Below are positions 7,867 to 16,379 of a DNA stretch of 53,093 bases, one piece after another. The DNA lies in NCBI GenBank assembly GCA_038118725.1, contig JAYOIK010000029.1, forward strand, positions 1-53,093, read 5' to 3'. The first letter of the stretch is position 1, and the number at the start of each line of letters is the position of its first letter. Position numbers and translations under genes: made by a program. A model generated the notes under the pieces. It worked only from the letters and a program-made list of their open reading frames with translations. It did not search any database and had not been told where the DNA came from. This DNA is from JADHLJ01 sp038118725 (GTDB lineage Bacteria; Pseudomonadota; Alphaproteobacteria; Thalassobaculales; Thalassobaculaceae).

Positions 7867-8817
7867 ATGGCGGAGAAATCAACCAAGGTGCTGGTCCACG
7901 ACGACCATGCGCATCTGTACCGTGATCTACTGGAAGCAGAGGCCGGGATCACCTTCATCGTGCATGACCGCTATGCCGGGCTCGCCGAGGCGGCGCGGGC
8001 GTTCGAACCCGAGGTTGTGATGAACTTCAGATTCGCCGGGAATCCGTATCCGCGGGAGGCCTTCATCGATCTGCCGAGCTTGCGCTGGGTTCATGTGTCC
8101 GGTTCGGGCAGTGATCATCTGGCGCCGTGGGATCGGGATCGCGTGACCGTGACGAATTGCGCCGGGTTCCAGGCGGAAGTGATGGCGGAATACGCGATCG
8201 GCGCGATCTTGGCGCATAATTTCAGGTTCCCCGAGTTCATCGCCGACCGACAGGCGCGCCGATGGGCGGAAAAGCATGTGCGCCCGGCCCGAGGCGGCAC
8301 GATGCTGATGATCGGGCTCGGCCCCATCGGCCAGGCGATCGCCCGGCTCGCGAGGGGGATCGGCATGCGGGTGAGCGGTCTTAATCGCGACGGCCGCCCG
8401 GTGGAAGGGATCGAGCGGGTCTTTCCCGCGAACGCGCTACGGGAAGCGGTATCGGGCGCCGATGTGGTGGTTCTGGCGATACCGTTGACCGAAGAGTCAC
8501 GCGGTTGGTTCGACGCGAGGGCGATCGCGGCGATGAAGCTCGACGCGCTGCTGATCAACATGGCGCGTGGCAATATCGTCGACGAGGCGGCACTTGCCGT
8601 CGCTCTGTCTTCGAACCGGCTCAGAGGGGCGGTGCTGGACGTGTTCTCCAGCGAGCCGCTTGACCCCGCCAGCCCGCTTTGGTCCCTCGATAACGCGATC
8701 CTCACGCCGCATGTGTCCAGCGTCTGGGAGGGATGGCAGCGAGCGGCCGCGGAAATCTTCGTGGACAATCTCGGCCGCTACCGCGCCGGAGAGCCACTGT
8801 CCAATATCGTCGATTAG
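7867..8817 (+). CDS. D-isomer-specific 2-hydroxyacid dehydrogenase
   Basis: 316 residues. The NAD-binding loop is GLGPIGQAIARLARG. Family active-site residues are visible: Arg in NMARGNIVDE, Glu in FSSEPLDP and His in LTPHVSSVWEG, so it should be an active NAD(P)H-dependent reductase or dehydrogenase of 2-keto/2-hydroxy acids such as glyoxylate or hydroxypyruvate. Substrate cannot be set. ATG at 7867 has GAGGGG 8 nt upstream; the reading frame continues leftward into the 14-bp repeats but that part is not protein-like. Confidence 0.88.
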   Translation: MAEKSTKVLVHDDHAHLYRDLLEAEAGITFIVHDRYAGLAEAARAFEPEVVMNFRFAGNPYPREAFIDLPSLRWVHVSGSGSDHLAPWDRDRVTVTNCAGFQAEVMAEYAIGAILAHNFRFPEFIADRQARRWAEKHVRPARGGTMLMIGLGPIGQAIARLARGIGMRVSGLNRDGRPVEGIERVFPANALREAVSGADVVVLAIPLTEESRGWFDARAIAAMKLDALLINMARGNIVDEAALAVALSSNRLRGAVLDVFSSEPLDPASPLWSLDNAILTPHVSSVWEGWQRAAAEIFVDNLGRYRAGEPLSNIVD

Positions 8818-8832
8818 GCGGTCGATTGATCT

Positions 8833-10053
8833 TCAGCTTATAAGCGCGCCGCAGCGGGCGACCACATGCTTCAGTGCCTCGGTCGGATCACCGAGCCGAA
8901 CCTTTTCCACCGCCTTGGCGGCGCGGATGGCCAGTGGCTTGTCGCGTACCATTTTTCGGACCGCGTCGGCGATCCGCTTCGGGGTCCAGTCGCCCTCGAC
9001 AACCACCGCCGCGCCGAGCGTTTCGACCCCGCGCGCGGTAACCAGATGTTCGAGATTCCAGGGCACGATCAACTGCGGGGTCCCCGCTTGGGTCGCCGCG
9101 ACGGCGGTGGATAGGCCGCCATGGTGGACGATGAGACGGGCGCGCGGGAGGACCGTCTCGAAAGGTTGCGGCGCGCGGTGGATCTTGAAACGAGGGCTTG
9201 AAAGGGCTTCGGCCTCCCTTGGGCCAAGATCCGAGATATACGCCTCGCATGACACCCCCGCCTGGGACACTCCCGCGATTGTCTTGCGCAACTCGGGTTG
9301 GCGGCCGGGCATGTAGAAAAAGACGCTCGCGTTCTCGCGTTCGACCTGGGGGAGCGGTCGCATCCCGGTCGGCAGGTTGAAGGGGGGAAGTTGTGGCGCC
9401 GCGCGATAGGCGGCATAGGGATCCACGAGGGGGACGGAAAACACGCAGGTCTCGTCGCCGCTGAGGGCATCGGCGAGAAACTCCAGCGCCGGTTCACCGC
9501 GCCTTGAGAGAACCGTGTTTATCGCGGCCAGGATTTTTTCCTCATGATCGACGCTGAAAGCCTCGAGCTTCGATTGCCATGGTCTGATCGGCGGCAAGGC
9601 GCGCCCGGCGGGCGGGATCGTATAGCCGTTTCCGACCATCATCATCGGGACCCGGCCACGTGCCGCGAGACGCAGGGTCGGACAGAAGTCGCCGAGCACG
9701 AGATCGGGTTTGTAGGCATTGATCAGGCCGCTCCATGCCTCCACCCGCGCCGCCAGGGCCGCCGTGTTACCGTATCCGATGAGGTTGAGGACATCGGCGA
9801 AACTGTGGGTCGGGATCTTTCGAGCCTCGGGATTGCGCGGCATTTCCCATCTCGGCCCGCCGACCACGATGAACCCGGGCAGGGCTTTTCCGGTTTCCGG
9901 ATCGAGAAAAGCCGAGGCTCGGTCCAGGTCCTGGAGCGCCACGACGATCTCGGCGCCGCCATCGCGCAAGGCGGTGACGATTGGCTTGAGGCGGGTGACA
10001 TGGCCGAGCCCGGCGCCGAACTCCCAGCCACACAGAATGCGAGGGGTGCTCAC
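8833..10053 (-). CDS. UGT-like GT1-family glycosyltransferase
   Basis: 406 residues, GT-B fold. The N-terminal LCGWEFGAGLGHVTRLKPI is the usual acceptor-side start with GxGH. The C-terminal half has IVHHGGLSTAVAATQAGTPQ and then VPWNLEHLVTARGVE, the nucleotide-sugar site of UGT/MGT enzymes. GTG at 10053 with GGAG about 11 nt upstream is chosen; a longer reading would overlap the divergent Tag-like gene. The acceptor is unknown and no natural-product or cell-wall genes adjoin it. Convergent with the dehydrogenase, 15 bp apart. Confidence 0.78.
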   Translation of the reverse strand: MSTPRILCGWEFGAGLGHVTRLKPIVTALRDGGAEIVVALQDLDRASAFLDPETGKALPGFIVVGGPRWEMPRNPEARKIPTHSFADVLNLIGYGNTAALAARVEAWSGLINAYKPDLVLGDFCPTLRLAARGRVPMMMVGNGYTIPPAGRALPPIRPWQSKLEAFSVDHEEKILAAINTVLSRRGEPALEFLADALSGDETCVFSVPLVDPYAAYRAAPQLPPFNLPTGMRPLPQVERENASVFFYMPGRQPELRKTIAGVSQAGVSCEAYISDLGPREAEALSSPRFKIHRAPQPFETVLPRARLIVHHGGLSTAVAATQAGTPQLIVPWNLEHLVTARGVETLGAAVVVEGDWTPKRIADAVRKMVRDKPLAIRAAKAVEKVRLGDPTEALKHVVARCGALIS

Positions 10054-10206
10054 GACCTCGTGCTCTCCCGTCTCGGCTTTCCGTGTGTCTCGACATCCAT
10101 GCCGACTTTCCTTTCCGCCAATTTCTCCGCATAGTGCCGCTGTCGCGTGGGAGGTCAAGATACCTTCCGTGTCGCCGGGGATCGGGCTCCCAACTGGATT
10201 TGCACC

Positions 10207-10878
10207 ATGGTCGCGTCGTTTCAGCCAATTCTGGAAAGAGCCGCTGCTAACAAGGGCGGCATGGCGGCGCTGGAGGCTCTGCTGCCGCGTCCTCTCCCTC
10301 CCGAGGAACTGGCGGCGATCCCGGATGATCGCTGGCTGTCGATGATGACCAAGCGAATCTTTCAATCGGGTTTCGTGTGGTCCGTGGTCGAGGCGAAATG
10401 GGACGGGTTCGAGGCCGCCTTCGAGGGGTTCGAGCCGCGCCGCGTCGCGATGTTCCACGATGAGGATCTCGACCGCCTGGTCTCCGATGCCGCCATCATT
10501 CGCAATGGAGCGAAGATTCGCTCGGCGATCGAGAATGCGCGTTTCCTGGTCGATCTAGCCGAAGAGAATGGCGCCGCCGCGGCCAAGGTCTTCGCCGACT
10601 GGCCGGATGTGGACTATATCGACCTGCTTGAGATGTTGAAAAAACGTGGTAGCCGGCTTGGCGGCAATACCGGGCGATACGTGCTACGATCGATGGGCAA
10701 GCCCGCCTTCGTGCTGTCCAAGGATGTCGTCGCGGCGCTGATCCGCGAGGGCGTGGTGGAGAAATCGCCGAGCTCGAAAAAGGCGATGGCCGCGACCCGC
10801 GAGGCCTTCAACCAATGGAGCCAGGAAACCGGACGGGACCTGTCGGCCCTCAGCCGGATTCTGGCGGCGAGTGTCTGA
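10207..10878 (+). CDS. DNA-3-methyladenine glycosylase I (Tag)-like protein lacking metal ligands
   Basis: 223 residues. The central block RIFQSGFVWSVVEAKWDGFE, then AFEGFEPRRVAMFHDEDLDR and IIRNGAKIRSAIENAR, follows the Tag (Adenine_glyco) pattern. True Tag proteins bind zinc through an N-terminal CxW cysteine plus later His/His/Cys; this protein has no cysteine, and the N-terminus starts MVASFQPI instead. It may still excise a damaged base or may have another role. Start at 10207 has only weak ribosome-binding support. The stop overlaps the start of the next gene (TGATG). Confidence 0.72.
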   Translation: MVASFQPILERAAANKGGMAALEALLPRPLPPEELAAIPDDRWLSMMTKRIFQSGFVWSVVEAKWDGFEAAFEGFEPRRVAMFHDEDLDRLVSDAAIIRNGAKIRSAIENARFLVDLAEENGAAAAKVFADWPDVDYIDLLEMLKKRGSRLGGNTGRYVLRSMGKPAFVLSKDVVAALIREGVVEKSPSSKKAMAATREAFNQWSQETGRDLSALSRILAASV

Positions 10879-11312
10879 TGTCGGAATTCTTTACCCGTCC
10901 GCCGGAAATCCCCGAGGAGGAACTGAACGCGCCTCGGATCATCCTGCCGGAAACCGCGCTGACCCGCACCGTCGCGACGGTGTTGATGATGATCTGGGCA
11001 TGGTGGTGGTGGAACGGCCATGCCGACGGCGCCTATTGGGTGATACCGGCGGTGGCCATCCTGGCCGCCGGCGAGGTCTCGCCGCATTGGTTCAGACCCG
11101 TTGTCTTCCTGTGGTGGCCGCTTTCCTTCGTGGTGCGGCCGATCGTCTGGCTGATCCTAACGGTGACCCGGGCGGTTGTCCCCGTGGCCTATAGAAAGCG
11201 GCAACAGGTCCTGAAGCCCCTAAGCTTCAAGGAAATCAACGCGGCGCTGGACGAGGCCCGCGAAGAGAAGGAACGGCGCGAGCGGGAAGAGAAGTCGCGC
11301 GACGGCGACTGA
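10878..11312 (+). CDS. Small membrane protein, unknown function
   Basis: 144 residues not recognised as a named family. Two hydrophobic regions (ATVLMMIWAWWWWNG, VIPAVAILAAG and FLWWPLSFVVRPIVWLILTV) suggest two or three membrane segments. The C-terminal 35 residues are a charged helix rich in Glu/Arg/Lys. The start ATG shares its A with the TGA of the Tag-like gene, so translation is probably coupled and the two products may be needed together. Convergent with gyrB, 24 bp apart. Confidence 0.75.
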   Translation: MSEFFTRPPEIPEEELNAPRIILPETALTRTVATVLMMIWAWWWWNGHADGAYWVIPAVAILAAGEVSPHWFRPVVFLWWPLSFVVRPIVWLILTVTRAVVPVAYRKRQQVLKPLSFKEINAALDEAREEKERREREEKSRDGD

Positions 11313-11336
11313 AACCCGCTCGTTCTCGCCGGTCCG

Positions 11337-13766
11337 TCACACGTCCAAATTCGCGACCTTAAGCGCGTTTTCCTGGATGAAGTCGCGGCGTGGCTCGACC
11401 AAATCGCCCATCAGGGTGGAGAAAACTTCTCCGGCTTGCTCGGCATGGTCGATGCGAACCTGCAGTAGGGTCCGCTGGTTCGCGTCCAGCGTGGTTTCCC
11501 AGAGCTGATCGGGGTTCATTTCGCCGAGACCCTTGTAACGATTGATCGCCAGGCCCTTGCGTCCGATATCCTGAATGGCCCCGGCCAGCCCGACGGGGCC
11601 GTCAATCGTCAGCGTCTCGTCCTTGACCTCAAGAGCCGCGGGTTTGCTGTACAGAGTTTGCAATTCCTTCGTCATGGCGTCGAGACGCCGGGCTTCGGGC
11701 GTCCGGATCAGGATCGCGTCGATCCGATAGCGCTCGGTCACGCCTCGCAAGGTACGCTCGAAGCGCATCTCCTGGCGCTCGGCGTCGAACACACCGCTCC
11801 AGCCGCGCTCGATATCCTCGGACAGTTGGTCCAGGCGTTGCGCGATATAGGTGACCGCTTCCTCGGCATGCTCAAATCCTTGCGGGCCCATCACGCCGGC
11901 GACGGCGCATTGCTCAACCACGATGCGCGAGCCGACCCGGCGCACTAGGACGTCGATCATCGACCGCGCCTCGCAGGCTTGCTCGACCGAGGCGACGAGA
12001 TCGGCGCCGACAATGGCGGAGCCGTCCGCCAAGCGCAGGGTCGCGCCCTCGACGCCGTTCTGGTTCAGATAGTTCTCCATCGCCTTGTCGTCCTTGAGAT
12101 AGGTCTCGGACTGGCCACGTTTCGCGCGATAGAGCGGGGGTTGGGCGATGTAGAGATATCCGGCTTCGACCAGTTCCGGCATCTGCCGGAAGAAGAAGGT
12201 TAGCAACAAGGTGCGGATATGCGAGCCGTCCACATCGGCGTCGGTCATGATGATGATCTTGTGATAACGCGCCTTGGTGATATCGAACTCGTCATGGCCG
12301 ATACCGGTTCCGAGCGCCGTGATCATCGTGCCGATTTCCTGGCTCGACAGCATCTTGTCGAAGCGCGCGCGCTCGACGTTTAGGATCTTGCCGCGCAGGG
12401 GCAGGATCGCCTGGGTTCGACGGTCGCGGCCCTGCTTGGCGGAGCCGCCGGCGGAATCGCCCTCGACCAGGAACAATTCGGCCAGCGACGGGTCGCGTTC
12501 CTGACAATCCGCGAGTTTGCCCGGCAGACTGGAGATGTCGAGCGCCCCCTTGCGCCGGGTCAGCTCCCGCGCCTTGCGGGCCGCCTCGCGCGCCGCCGCC
12601 GCTTCATAGGCCTTGGTGACCACCTTGCGGGCATCCGCGGGATGTTCCTCGAACCATTGTTGCAAGCGATCCGAGACAGCCGACTCAACCACCGGTCGGA
12701 CCTCCGAGGAGACCAATTTGTCCTTGGTCTGGGATGAGAATTTCGGATCCGGAACCTTGACGGAAAGCACGCAGGTCAGTCCCTCGCGCGCGTCATCGCC
12801 CGATAGCTGGGTCTTTTCCTTCTTGGCGATCCCGCTTTCCTGGGCATAGGCATTGATGGTCCGCGTCAACGCCCCCCGGAAGCCCGCGAGATGCGCGCCG
12901 CCGTCACGCTGGGGGATGTTGTTGGTGAAACACAACATCGTCTCGTGATAGCTGTCGGTCCATTGCAGGGCCAATTCGACGGTAATCCCGTCGCGTTCAT
13001 TGGTCATGACCACGGGGTCGTGCAAGCCTTGGTGGGAGCGGTCGAGATACTCGACGAAGGCCTTGAGGCCGCCTTCATACTCCAGTTCAATGACCTTCGG
13101 CTCGGCCTCGCGGTCATCCCGTAACTGGATGTGAACGCCGGAGTTCAGAAACGCCAACTCGCGCAGGCGGTGTTCCAGGCGGGGTAGCTCGAAATCAACG
13201 TTGGTGAAGGTTTCGCGCGACGGGGTGAATGTGACCTCCGTGCCGGTCCGGCCGACGGCGTCGCCGGTGATCTTCAGATTGTCGTCCGGCACCCCGTGTT
13301 GAAAGCGGATGAAATGTTCCTTGTCATCGCGCCAGATCCGCATCTCGAGCGATTCCGAGAGCGCGTTGACCACGGAAACGCCGACGCCGTGCAGGCCGCC
13401 TGAAACCTTGTAGGAGTTTTGGTCGAATTTTCCGCCGGCGTGGAGCTGGGTCATGATGACCTCGGCGGCCGAGACACCCTCCTCGTGGTGAATGTCGACG
13501 GGGATCCCGCGTCCGTTGTCCCGCACCGTGGTGGAGCCGTCGCCGTTCAAGATCACCTCGACCAGATCGCAATGTCCAGCCAAGGCCTCGTCGATGGCGT
13601 TATCCACGACCTCGTAGATCATGTGGTGCAGGCCCGAGCCGTCGTCGGTGTCACCGATATACATCCCCGGACGCTTGCGAACGGCGTCGAGGCCGCGCAG
13701 AACCTTGATCGATCCGGCGTCGTAATCGCTATCGTCGCCTTCGGTGGGGATCGGGGTGTCGGACAT
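11337..13766 (-). CDS. gyrB: DNA gyrase subunit B
   Basis: 809 residues, normal length. N-terminal GHKL ATPase motifs DNAIDEA, DNGRGIP and the GLHGVGVSVVNAL loop; transducer region with KTQLSGDDAREGLTCVLSVK; TOPRIM motifs LVEGDSAGGSA and DADVDGSHIR; C-terminal GLGEMNPDQLWETTLD. With GyrA (not in the window) it introduces negative supercoils using ATP. Starts 58 bp after the recF stop and is the last gene of the dnaA-dnaN-recF-gyrB block. Confidence 0.98.
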   Translation of the reverse strand: MSDTPIPTEGDDSDYDAGSIKVLRGLDAVRKRPGMYIGDTDDGSGLHHMIYEVVDNAIDEALAGHCDLVEVILNGDGSTTVRDNGRGIPVDIHHEEGVSAAEVIMTQLHAGGKFDQNSYKVSGGLHGVGVSVVNALSESLEMRIWRDDKEHFIRFQHGVPDDNLKITGDAVGRTGTEVTFTPSRETFTNVDFELPRLEHRLRELAFLNSGVHIQLRDDREAEPKVIELEYEGGLKAFVEYLDRSHQGLHDPVVMTNERDGITVELALQWTDSYHETMLCFTNNIPQRDGGAHLAGFRGALTRTINAYAQESGIAKKEKTQLSGDDAREGLTCVLSVKVPDPKFSSQTKDKLVSSEVRPVVESAVSDRLQQWFEEHPADARKVVTKAYEAAAAREAARKARELTRRKGALDISSLPGKLADCQERDPSLAELFLVEGDSAGGSAKQGRDRRTQAILPLRGKILNVERARFDKMLSSQEIGTMITALGTGIGHDEFDITKARYHKIIIMTDADVDGSHIRTLLLTFFFRQMPELVEAGYLYIAQPPLYRAKRGQSETYLKDDKAMENYLNQNGVEGATLRLADGSAIVGADLVASVEQACEARSMIDVLVRRVGSRIVVEQCAVAGVMGPQGFEHAEEAVTYIAQRLDQLSEDIERGWSGVFDAERQEMRFERTLRGVTERYRIDAILIRTPEARRLDAMTKELQTLYSKPAALEVKDETLTIDGPVGLAGAIQDIGRKGLAINRYKGLGEMNPDQLWETTLDANQRTLLQVRIDHAEQAGEVFSTLMGDLVEPRRDFIQENALKVANLDV

Positions 13767-13824
13767 GATATCGCCTATCTTTGCGTGAACGCGGTCGTTT
13801 CCGGGGCGGTTTGTGTTGTATTGG

Positions 13825-15018
13825 CTAGTGTCGGGTTAACGCACCGTCGTGAACGGTGAAATGTTGCGCGCGATCGGTGATTGCGTCGAACAGAGCGGTG
13901 TCCGTGCCGGTCAGCCAAGCCTGGCTGCCGAGGGTGTCGAGTATATCATAAAGCGCGGCGCGGCGCTCTTGGTCCAGATGCGCGGCGACTTCATCGAGCA
14001 GCAAGAGTGGCGCATCGCCCAAATCCCGTGCCCGCAGGCGGGCATGCGCCAGGACAATGGCGATCAGCAGGGCTTTTTGCTCGCCCGTGGAGCATTGCCC
14101 CGCCGGCATGTTCTTGATCGAATGGACGACCCGGAAGTCGCCACGATGGGGCCCCGGTACCGGCGCGGCCTCGCCGGCGGATACGTGCCTCGCGCGGGCG
14201 AGCGCGTCGCGGAACCGATCCTCGGCGTCCAATGCCGGTCCGTCATCCAACCAGCCTTCCACCTCTCCATCGAGCGACAGGATGGCGCCGGGGAAGGGGC
14301 CGTGACCGACGCCGGCGAGCGGCGCCAGACGATCGATCAATTCACGCCGCGCCGCCGCGACGGCGACGCCGGAGGTCGCGATCTGTTCCTCGAGCGCGAG
14401 ATGCCACGACGCGTCGGTGCGTCCCTGGCGCAGCAACCGTCCCCGTTCGCGAAGGGCGTGGGTGTAGCCGTTCATCCGTCCCGCGTGCTGTGGGTCGAAA
14501 GCGTAGACCAGCCGATCGAGAAACCGCCGTCTTTGGCTCGCGCCTTCCGTGAACAATCGGTCCATCTGCGGCGTCAGCCAGGAGATCGCGAGATACTCAC
14601 CAAGCAGGGTCTGCGACTTGGCCGGGGCCCCGTCAATCCGGACCAGGCGCTTATCCCCACCGGTATCGGATTGGGGGTCACGACCGGTCCCGATGGTGGT
14701 GCGGCCCATCGCGGTTTCCAGGTCGGCCGAAATCGCCCAGGCGGACGGGGTAGCCTCGATGGCGTCATCGGCGCGGTCGATATCACCGAGGCGCGCGCGC
14801 CTTAGGCCCCGACCCGGCGCCAGGAAGGAGACGGCCTCGAGTAGGTTGGTCTTTCCCGCGCCGTTCGGGCCGGTCAGGACCACCGGCGCGCGTTCCAGCT
14901 CCAGTTTCAAGGTCGCGTAGTTTCGAAAGTGGGACACCATGAGGCGCCGCACCGCCGGGCCAATCGGCCCCGTGTTCGCAATCTCCATCTCTTCGAGCAC
15001 GTGGGCGCTCGCGGTCAT
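13825..15018 (-). CDS. recF: DNA replication and repair protein RecF
   Basis: 397 residues, SMC-like ATPase. The start region MVSHFRNYATLKLELE precedes Walker A GPNGAGKTN. The ABC-type signature is STGEQKALLIAIVLAHA and Walker B is LLLLDEVAAHLD. It loads RecA at ssDNA gaps together with RecO and RecR. Lies between dnaN (44 bp upstream) and gyrB. The N-terminus to about residue 25 is longer than the conserved core, and a start at the internal Met in RRLMVSHF is possible. Confidence 0.96.
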   Translation of the reverse strand: MTASAHVLEEMEIANTGPIGPAVRRLMVSHFRNYATLKLELERAPVVLTGPNGAGKTNLLEAVSFLAPGRGLRRARLGDIDRADDAIEATPSAWAISADLETAMGRTTIGTGRDPQSDTGGDKRLVRIDGAPAKSQTLLGEYLAISWLTPQMDRLFTEGASQRRRFLDRLVYAFDPQHAGRMNGYTHALRERGRLLRQGRTDASWHLALEEQIATSGVAVAAARRELIDRLAPLAGVGHGPFPGAILSLDGEVEGWLDDGPALDAEDRFRDALARARHVSAGEAAPVPGPHRGDFRVVHSIKNMPAGQCSTGEQKALLIAIVLAHARLRARDLGDAPLLLLDEVAAHLDQERRAALYDILDTLGSQAWLTGTDTALFDAITDRAQHFTVHDGALTRH

Positions 15019-15062
15019 TGGATCACCGGGTTGGTCTCGGGCACCGTCGACGTCACTTGCGC

Positions 15063-16181
15063 TCAGACCCGCATGGGCATGAGAACGTAGAGCGAGGTCT
15101 CGTCGTCCTGGTCACGCACGATGGTCGGCGACGCCGCGTCCGCGAGAGAGAAAACCGCGCCCTCGCCCTCGATCTGATTGGCGATATCGAGCAGGTATCG
15201 GGAATTGAAGCCGATTTCCATCGGACCGGCGGCGTAGCTGACTTCCAATTCCTCGCGCGCCGTCCCACTTTCCGGGCTGCTGGCGCTGAGCACCAGATTG
15301 CCGTCGTTCAACTGCAATTTCACCGAACGTGATTTCTCGGTGGAGATCGTCGCGACCCGGTCCACCGCGTCGGCGAAGATCTTGCAATTGACCTGAAGCG
15401 TCTTGTCGTTGCCGGTCGGGATGACCCGCTCATAATCCGGGAAGGTGCCGTCAATCAGCTTGGTCGTCAGAACCGTGTCACCAAAGGCAAAGCAAAGCTT
15501 GCTCTCGGATAGGGAGATCGAGATTTCGCCCTCGGTATCCTCGATCAGCTTGTGAATTTCATTGATCGCCTTGCGGGGAATAATCACCGCCGGCATATCG
15601 GCGGCCCCTTCGGGGAGCGGCATTTCCACCCGCGCCAGACGGTGGCCGTCGGTCGCGACCGCGCGCATCACCGAAACTTCGTTGGAAGTGGTGGCGTGCA
15701 GATAGATGCCGTTCAGATAGTACCGGGTTTCCTCGTTGGAGATCGCGAACCGGGTGCGGTCGATCATCGATTTGGCGTCCGCGGCCGCCAGGCTAAAGCG
15801 ATGCGGCATGTCCTCGCCGCTCATCGAGGGAAACTCGTCCGCCGGAAGCGATGGCAGGGTGAAGGACGCGCGCCCGGAAGTAACGGCGACGCGTCCGGAT
15901 TCTCCCGTTGCCTCGAGGCTTACCTCGGATCCGTCCGGAAGCTTGCGGATGATGTCGTAAAGGGTATGAGCGGGAACCGTCAGGGTGCCGTCGCTGGCGA
16001 CGTTACAATCGACGGACTCGACGATATCCATGTCCATGTCGGTGGCGGTCAGGCTCAACCGGCCACTTCCGGCCTTCACCAGCACATTGGCGAGAATGGG
16101 AATGGTGTTGCGTCGTTCAACGACACTTTGCACATGCCCCAGCGGTCTTAGAAGCGCCGCGCGATCAATGGTGAATTTCAT
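15063..16181 (-). CDS. dnaN: DNA polymerase III beta sliding clamp
   Basis: 372 residues, three clamp domains. N-terminus MKFTIDRAALLRPLGHVQSV and the C-terminal LYVLMPMRV are characteristic. The dimeric ring holds the polymerase on DNA. I start at 16181 (MKFTID); a codon 18 bp upstream would add six residues. A 198-bp spacer separates it from dnaA, and contains only a weak hairpin at 16308-16320. Confidence 0.97.
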   Translation of the reverse strand: MKFTIDRAALLRPLGHVQSVVERRNTIPILANVLVKAGSGRLSLTATDMDMDIVESVDCNVASDGTLTVPAHTLYDIIRKLPDGSEVSLEATGESGRVAVTSGRASFTLPSLPADEFPSMSGEDMPHRFSLAAADAKSMIDRTRFAISNEETRYYLNGIYLHATTSNEVSVMRAVATDGHRLARVEMPLPEGAADMPAVIIPRKAINEIHKLIEDTEGEISISLSESKLCFAFGDTVLTTKLIDGTFPDYERVIPTGNDKTLQVNCKIFADAVDRVATISTEKSRSVKLQLNDGNLVLSASSPESGTAREELEVSYAAGPMEIGFNSRYLLDIANQIEGEGAVFSLADAASPTIVRDQDDETSLYVLMPMRV

Positions 16182-16307
16182 TGGCCTATCATCGTCCAAA
16201 ACGTGTTCTTCAATGCCTGGGAAACGCAGAGCGCGAAGCTCATTCGGGACCCTTGGTCCAGACGCGAATCACCGACGGGGCATTATAGCATGATTGTCGG
16301 CGAAAAG

Positions 16308-16320
16308 GCGGATTTTCCGC
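16308..16320 (-). terminator. Weak hairpin plus T-run in the dnaA-dnaN spacer
   Basis: On the minus strand GCGGA-AAA-TCCGC is followed by CTTTTCG. A 5-bp stem is short for a terminator, so it might at most attenuate transcription from dnaA into dnaN. Confidence 0.25.
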
Positions 16321-16379
16321 TCTCCGAGCAACCGGATCCGTGCATGGAGCTGAAACACCCGCGGCACGACCCGAGGTGC

